Source: Symsagittifera roscoffensis
Taxonomy: Eukaryota > Xenacoelomorpha > Acoela > Convolutidae
Assembly: GCF_963678635.1 (NCBI RefSeq)
Contig: NC_087064.1
Coordinates: 35,473,716 to 35,537,715 of the forward strand
Direction: 5' to 3'
Length of the DNA: 64,000 bases
The position numbers and the translations under genes were made by a program. How positions within the stretch are numbered: the stretch's first letter is position 1; the number at the start of each line of letters is the position of its first letter. Positions 48,001 to 57,000 of the stretch are shown here, piece by piece. The notes beneath the pieces were generated by a model. That model was not told the origin of the DNA. It searched no databases and saw only the letters and a program-made list of their open reading frames with translations.

Positions 48001-51000
48001 ACCTAAGTGCATTCATAAATGCATTAATATGTATGAATGCACATCTGTAGTTATTAGAGCATTTTAAGACTCCTGAAAAAAATCACCAAGACCTATAAAA
48101 GAGTCTCCACTACGTTCACTGCTCTTAAAAATGTAATCAGTTGGTAAAATTACCACCAATGTAAAAAACAAATTTCGATTCAACAGGATTTTTAAAAGAC
48201 ACTTAAAACATTTCAAGCAACTACAGTGAAAATTGTTTACAGCGACAAAAAACCCAGGACCTTTGCCGTCCCAGGCGTATTCGTTACTTCTCTGCTAAAC
48301 GTGCAGGAGACACCAAAAATGCAAGAGACTCCACCAGGAGTTCAGATGAGTCATGTGAACAAAGTTAGTTATGAGAAAAAATCTTGTACCCAATTGCAAT
48401 GCCCTTGCTTATCGCACGGGCAATAACTTACCTTGATCTTCAGACGTGGTTTGATCCTTGTCCACGGAGTCTGGCGACAACCTGTCCGTATTCGAGATGT
48501 TCACTTTGAACCCTTCCACGTCATCCTTATAACTCCCTTTTCCTTTCTCATCCTCCTTTGCCCCAGTGGCCGCCATGAAGATCGGAACTGGCTGGGTATC
48601 TACGCTAGGTGTCTGTTTATCGGACTTTTTAGTAGGTGACATCGCTGGAAATTTCAGATCTGAGGGCCTTTCTGACGGGGCCAACACTTCTTTAATTTGA
48701 GACAGCTTTCGAGGTTCAACCAAGTCAGTTGTATTTGCCTGAAAGCAGCCATACTTCAATTAAAAGAGATTAACTGCTGTTTTATGAAATGAATTTTTTC
48801 ACATATATACATAGAGAAATGATTGCAAATGAAATAATTCCAGATGGGATTCGAACCTCGTTTTCTGGGTCAGGAGATGATATTTCGATGTCTTCAATGT
48901 CGAACTGTCGACTAAGGGGTGAGGCTAGGTTGAGGTTTTCACTGTTTACCTTTTCCTCGGCCAAGTTAGTGGAAGAACAGATAGAGGCCTGGAGAAGCAA
49001 AATGAAACAATCGGATGACATGGAAAAAGAATTGGTGAGTTATGAGTGAAAGTGACATCAATTTATTGCGGAAGCTGACAGAACAATTAGATGATTGAAC
49101 AATTAGATCGTTGGTTTCGTTAGCTGGGTAAAAGAGAAATTCAGAACTCACATTGCTTTCGGATCCCGAGTTGTATCTCTTTACGGCAAGGTTCTCGGCT
49201 AAAACCAAGCTCTATTGCATGAAAACCTGGCCATGACGACAGTTCAAAAAATTATCATATATCTGTTTTTTCAGACCAATCAAGCCAATTTTCTACGGTA
49301 CTCACTGAACAATTGATGAGGATCGCACATTGAGAACTCCTCCCCGCAAGAGGCAACATTGACTGAAGTGGCTAGACTGAACTGCTCGTTTGCCCTGTCA
49401 CCCCATCTGCCCCCTGGCATCGATAGGTGGTCCTCCCCGACCGCATTAAGACCTCCCAATGAGGCACTCATAGGGTTGGCTGGACCTCCCCTCTTCATCT
49501 TAGAAGGATTTGACTTCTTGAACCAAGAGGGTAACTCAGAGTCATCGTCGTCCAGGAGAATAGCTAGAAAAAGACCCTCTGAGAAATGTTTTAAAAATAA
49601 GGCATCAAACTAAGCTCGTTTTTTGTCACTTGCACCGCAGCAAGACTTCCATATAAGTATTGTAGTAGTTTTCAGTACAATTGTATTTCAATCGGAGTCT
49701 GAATACGCTTTTAAAACATGAATGACAACCTACCTTTGTTAATCGCTGGCTTCACGGATTCGCTCCTAGCTCTGGTCCTGAACTCGGCTGGAGGTGCGGA
49801 GGACAAGCTGCGATGGGAAAACTCATCAGGGATAGGGACTTGATTCAAATGCTGAGTCATCTGTCTGCTTAGCTTCCAAACGAACACACAGCTGTAAGAA
49901 AAAGAAGCGGTTGTTTAATGCTTCACATGCTGGTCACGACACACTGAAACATTTAAAGCATCCGAATCCAGGACTTTGTCATCTTACCTATCTCCACAAG
50001 TTGAAATGAGCCTTTTTGAATCGTTTGTGAACGCTAGCCCAGTTATCGTTTCTAAATAGATATATTGCAAATTTCAGTTAGACATTATCCTTATTGAAAT
50101 CAAGTTTTTTATCACAATTGATATTTTACCTGAATGCCCAAACACAGTTGTTACAATATCGCCCGACTGTTTGTCAATAAGTGAGATAGTTTTGTCAGAG
50201 CCACAAGTAGCGATGAATGTCTGTGTCGGATCCAGACACAATCTGTTAATATTTCCATCCTCCGCTTCGGATCCTTTGATTGTACGCACGTGCTTTGAAG
50301 TCTCCGAATCATAAAACCTGAATAACAGTAACACAAATCTGTTAAAAACATGACATTTAAGACTGTCTTCAAATCGCTTTTTTCACTCTAGTATTTGCTT
50401 TAGCAAAAACGAATGTTTGCTTTTCCAAGTTTCGCAAGACAAGCAATTCACACACAAAAAAAAACATTTCATCGATTGGTTTTGCGTACCTAATATTTCG
50501 ATCTTGGCAAGCTGTGGCGTACAGATTCTGTTCCGTGTCTAGAGTCAGGTCATAAAAAGTGGTCTTCTCAGCCACAATATGCTCTCTTGTAAGTTGCACA
50601 TTTCCTCCATTTCCTATCGTCACATTTCGGAACACCAGAGACTTGTCCATTCCTCCACTGACCAATTGGATCGTCCCATTTCGGAGCTCGTGGATCTTCA
50701 CTCCCGTAATGGAGCTAGAATGATCAGTCAAAGTTCGCACAAGGTCGTAGTTCTGATCAACTGAGAGAACATGCAGCACTCTGTCTCTGGAAGCTGTCGC
50801 CAGCATTGGAGGCTCAATGTAGCTGGCAGAGTACTCCAGAGAGAGCACTTCTGAGTCATGAGCCTCGAGAGTCAATAGCTCACCTAGCAAATAGAAAGGA
50901 CTAATTAATCATAAGGTAAACTTTTTTAGAGCTAAAACAGTGATCAATTCTAATAATTACAGGGAATTTACAATTAAGAAATGTTTCAGTTTTTTTTTCG

Positions 51001-54000
51001 CTCTCTTTGGACCAAAATCACAATATATTTCATTAATTTTATCAGACTTTTTGCCCATCAAAGATTTATGTGCATTTGCACTCGAACATACCCTTGTGGA
51101 GCATGGCGGCATCATATATGCGCACATTGCCCATTCTGTCTCCAGCTGCGATATGAGTGCCCGAATCAGTCAGCGCCATACACCTAAAGCCCGCCTTCTT
51201 GTCATCTTGTTGTACATTGTCTGTAGGTAGCACCGCATAAGACCCGCTGTTGACGCTGTTCAACGGGAATCCCCCTCTGTCTTGTTGGTGTTTCGAGGCA
51301 TCTATGTCCATCAAATGGTCAGTGTCTATATAAACTATGTCTAGTAACTCGTTGCTGTATACATTCGGCTCGTAGGTCGTTCCCGATAGGTTTATGTGTG
51401 GGTACAAGTTCCATACACGTAGTGTGTTGTCGTTACTGCAGGTAAGGAAGCTTCCAGGCGGCAAGGGTCCAGGTACCTCTAATTCTGGATACATCTAAAC
51501 AAAATCAGGATTTTTCCTAAAGTAGCGACATCAAATAGTAAAACTCAAAGACCAGGATTATAGTTTTAACTTTAATTGATAAATGAAAATGAGTTTTTGA
51601 GCCAAGATTATTTCATTATATGTTGGCTATGTTGTAGTTTCTGTGCTCAAGTCTGTTTTTCAATCCAGATTAGATAGCTTTGATGAGTATATATCTTGGG
51701 TAATAAGTATATCTTAATGCATGCATGCCTTGGGACAAAAATGAAAGAGTTTGTTCGTGTAACTGACCTTGACATCTCTGACAGGTGCGGAGTGGAAGAG
51801 GAAGGAGGAGTACTTCCCTATTCTGTAGAGGTTGAAAACATCCCAAATGTAGAGACTGTGGTCACTGTAGCAAGCATACAGCTGAAACAACACACTCTGG
51901 CGGATCTAATCCTTTTATCGAATCTTTCATTGTTGACAGCAACGAAGTAAAACTTAATCCAACTATCGACACATCGAAACTTACAAGTAAAACCAACTTT
52001 ATGTTTCAATAGAAAAACGACTTATCATTCAAATACTCAATCCAAGTAAATTTAAAAATCTTCAATTATATGTTGCAGTTGATTTGACAAAACACTTGAT
52101 TGGCTCACCTTTTGGTTGCTCTCGTCCAGTTGCACAGCCACGCAGTCCGGATACCTGGCATCCTCCGGGTGGTCAGTGAGATGAGTGGGGTCAGTGCAAG
52201 CTGCCACCTGGACTCCCAGGAAGTGTGGCTTGGGAAACGTGGCTAGGTAGTCCAGAGACAGCACCTCGAACACTCTGATGCTCCCATTGGCACAGCCGCA
52301 GTAGATGTACTTCTTTCCCACGGCCAGACTGTACGCTGCAGACGTCTACAACACATCTCATATTTCATTCACTCCTGGTTCATGACGATCGGAACTCGAT
52401 TTCATAACTAGCTTTTATCAACACAAATGATTCAAACTTTCGACCAAAACTACTCGGTGATATGTTGCAATAGGTGGTAATTTTGAGTAAAGTTCATGAA
52501 TCAGATTTGAGAACTATTATGCATAATAGTCATTTCATTTTCAAACACTTGTACATGCTACTAAGATAGTTTTTGAAATACAGCAATCTGCCAGATGAAA
52601 TGTTAGTTCTTTTGCCAAAAAAATGAGGCTTTTGAAATAAATTATAAATTATGTTCAAAGTATAACAAAGAGGGATCCAGCTATTTAATTTGAATCTGCC
52701 ACATATTGTGATATATCACATAATCTCTAATTTAAACTGAAAGGAAGAAGCACAAAAAAATAACCAATATTCTGCTATAGAACCTGATATCAAAGGACAT
52801 AGAACATGACAGTGACAGACAACTCTGGCCACAAACAGACGAGTGCGTGAATGATAAGATGTATGACTCACACTGAGGTCCACCCACTTGGTGAGGTTCC
52901 TCTTGGCGTTGAACTCACACAGAATGCCCTCTTTGGCCACTGTGAAGCAACTACCATTCTTCAGACCCTTTCCCGTGGACACATCACAGAAAGAAAGGGT
53001 CTTCTTCTCTCCCAACAGAGCCGCCTTGCCCTTCAGCGGCTCCACATTCAGGTTCTGCAAAGATAGAAATGAAGACATTTGGAAGAGACAGTTGGAAAAG
53101 AGTTATGAACGCAAGGAAACACAAACACGTTGTAGTCCTGACATGTTTTTTCCAACTGACATGGTTTTTCCAACTGACATGTTTTTTCCAACTGACATGT
53201 TTTTTCCAACTGACGAGTACTGACATGTTTCTTGAAAATTTTTTCGAATTTTAAAGAAAAAATATATGCCCCTTGAAGTTCGCGAACAATTTATCACTGG
53301 TGCTTTTTTGATAAAAAAAATTCCGTGATTTAAGAAAATTGTATCAATATGTAAAGTTTTTATTTCGCTGGGAAATCTGATAATTAAATGCTATTTTCGA
53401 AAATAGAAGTCGATCATGTTTTTCGTGACTTTTACATTTTTGCTGTTCGATAGTGTGCCTTCCTTAAGTTTAACAAAAGAAAAATAAAGTTAATTTAAAA
53501 AGAAATCAAACTAAAAATGAAATCAAATTTCGAATTTCCAAGCAAAAAATAGATTGCCCTAAAACTCGAGTTTCAAGAGCAAGTTATGATTGACACTTTT
53601 TTTGAAAAAACTAGACTAATAGGTAATTTTTCCGCTGGGAAATCTGAAAACTAATTTCATTTTTCGTAACTAAAGTCGATCACTTTTCCGTGACATTCAC
53701 GCTTTTGCTGTTCAATAATGGAGTTTGCCTTCTATTATACAAAGGAAATGATCTGAACTTATAAAACAAAAATCAAACCACAAAAAAATCAAACATTAGC
53801 CTTCATTTCAAAAGTAATTTGAATTTTCCAACTTCTCAGCTCTCGAAAAGGAGGTTCATTCGTTTTTGACATCTCAATGCTGAAAATAATTTTGAAACTC
53901 CCACCGATAAACTTACAGGAATATTCACCCATAGAGCCCCATGCCAAATTCAAAAGAACCAAGTTTTCACTAGTGGGAAAATCTTACTCACACTTGTTCG

Positions 54001-57000
54001 GAGTTTGGATGCAAATTGGCCATACTAGGAACGCAGAACAAAAAACAAGTTCTATCATCTGGAAAAAAATTCATGCTTAATCTAAATTCCAGGCTGGTCA
54101 TTAAGTATTTGATAGTAACTTCTTATGCAAAAAAAACATCAAATTATCATTCAGCGCATAGTCAAGATTTGCACTTTTTTTACGACTTCAAATCAGCATT
54201 CCTGCTTCCTTTCTACCCAGTCACAAAGCCTGCAACTCCTAATGATGCAATTCAATCCTCTCTTAAAATTAACAGCGGGCATAAACTTGAGGGAAATATT
54301 CTTTTGATGACTTTGGACCGTAACGCGACCCAGAATCCTCAATACGCAGCTAGGCTACATCTACATGAAATGTATTTTACTAGGTGGCCTGAATTGTATA
54401 ATGCTGCGGTTATTTGGCGTATGCTTGAAATGAAGATGTTACCTTTGATGACTTTTCGATGTACCAGAAGCGTACGTGTCTGACGCCACATGTGACGAAC
54501 CACTTCCCATCCTCCGAGAAAGACACAGTTTGCACTTTGGCCGACACTTTGTTAGAGGCCACCTTCAGTCCACTCTGAACACAACGCATGCATGAACAAA
54601 TTAAAACTCATCGCCCATTGCGACAGTATTGCATAGTTACAAAAAGAAAATTGCGAACCCACAAGCACCTCATGCGTCTTTTAAACATTTTTTCCTGTTC
54701 TGAGGAGCCTTTTAATCCTTTTCGCACGCAAAATCAGGTACCACAACACAAATAAACGTCACATGAGTTGGAGTGACGTATCATATTAAAAACCTGTATA
54801 GTGTTAATTATCCCCCTTTTGCAAAAGTTGGATTCATTTCAAGGGATAGCAACAACAAGATCCAAATACCTATGTCAGACTTCTCTCAATATTTGAAAAA
54901 TATATTTGATAGATTTTTACGCAATTATTGAGACACTGAAAATATAGCCATACATGTAATACATTTTTGCATCAGGACATCAAGGAGGTTGCCCTTTGCT
55001 GAACTAAGCAGGACTCTATTGGTTCACTTGAGCATGTAGGCAGCTCCCAGTGTTGTCAAATTCATCACAACAGCCAAACAGCAACCAGACGTCAAAACGA
55101 TACACTTCATTTGACCAGAAAAAAAAAACAGCTCAAAATAATGCGTGCTAGCAAATTCTTCACATTGAAAAGTGTAACAAACGCCTTCTATGGTATTTTT
55201 AACTTGTCTCAAAGACACTAAATCTATGGCATTTAAGACTGATCTTTTAATCCCACCATTTTAGCAACTAATGGTTTAGGGGAAAAATCAGATTTGAATG
55301 TGCAGAAAAGAAAGCATGAAATATTTTGGCGCATTCGTTTCCTATTGAGAATTAATTGAATAGAAACACCATTTCACCACGCTTTGTTTACGCTCGTGTG
55401 AAAAAGGATGTCAAAGGACAGCACATGCTTTTAGTCGCAGTCTTTACAAGAGAAACGTATTCAATGAATGTGAAAATGCGATTCCAAGTCGACCTTTATA
55501 TGATAGGAAACCAAAACGATTAAACCGACTTATTTGTCATATTTGATGTTCGGTTTGTTCACCGACTATCAGATGGCAGAACTTATTGACTTGATCTGTT
55601 TGAATAAACTGACCATCATTAAAGGAATTTATCAGGTCAAATCGAAAGGACTAAACATCATGTAATTCAACTTCTTTCTTTAAAACATTTTTCTTTCAAA
55701 CTTATGAAAACTAATTATGTAATGAAAATATATATCAACTACATAAATAAAAAGTAAGTTCAAAACATGCAGATTCATCAGCGATATGCGTGGAAGACAC
55801 ATTGTTTCAAGATCAACGAGGTCCAAAAAAGAAATATAGCCAGCGTAGTGTTGGAAAAACAATCTTGTTTTCTTAGTCTTATTGTAGAAGGAGAACAAAT
55901 TAGAAATACTTATGATTGACACACTTTCATTTTCATAAAATTTTATCAATAGTTTTCTTCCGTATGTAATTCCAAAATTGATTCCTCTTTTGAATATCGA
56001 TATTTCGCTGGAACGCAAAAAAAACGCAAGAAATAACAAATTGAAGGTCAACTACTTGCCCATTATAATTCATACTATTTGAACGATCATCGTTAGTTAC
56101 CAAGAGTGTCATGAATTCGTGTAGACTTTTCCCCAAATTTATTTTGTTTCTCCTCTTCTAATTTCACAGTCGTTGGGGAGGGGGAGGGGGAGAGACTAAC
56201 CCGCCAATTCCACACATTGATCTCTTGGTCATGCTGATTCCCCACTGACACCAACATGGAACTGTGAGGGGCGAATGCGACGATGGGGATCCCGAACGAG
56301 TGTCCATGTAGCTCTGCCACTTGCACCCCACACCCGTGCTCACTCACCGCATTGGGCTCTATGTTCCACACTCTCACCGCCGGCTGGTGGCCAGCCTAAA
56401 CAATAATATAACTAATTAACAGTTGGAAAAGAGTAACGAAAATAAACCAAAACTTCAATTTTCGAAAAAAAAACACATGCCCTCAAAGCTCTTAAATTTC
56501 CAGACGATTTAATAATTGACACTTTTTTGACACAGAGGCGAAGCTGAGCTTCGCACCACTTGCGATACAAACATAGCAGACTGACAGTTGGAAAAGAGAA
56601 ATGAACGCAAAGAAACAGAAAAAAATGACTTGTTTTATAAAAAAACTTCAACCTTCGAAGAAAAAAACAGATGGCCTTAAACCTCTTTGAATTTCTAGAA
56701 CAATTTATTATTGACAACTTTCTCATGAAATTAACCCAATTTGAGAAAATAAGTAAAGATAATATTTCGCTGCGAAATCTGATAATTAAATTCGACTTTC
56801 GAAACTAGAAGTCGATCACGTTTTTTGAGACCTTTGCACTATTACTGCTCAGTGCGATCACGTTTTTCGCGAATTTTACACTTTTGCTGTTTTTTTTAAA
56901 GTTCAGATTATTTCCATAGTTAAAAGAAAGAGGAGTTTGCATTCCTATTAACAATGGCAATGCATTGCACTTAAAATGAATCACAAGTCAAAAAATCAAA

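Noticed and set aside
53877-54483. Plus-strand frame of 155 aa
   Set aside because: Overlaps a MITE tail and the antisense of exon 4; no start or splice support.
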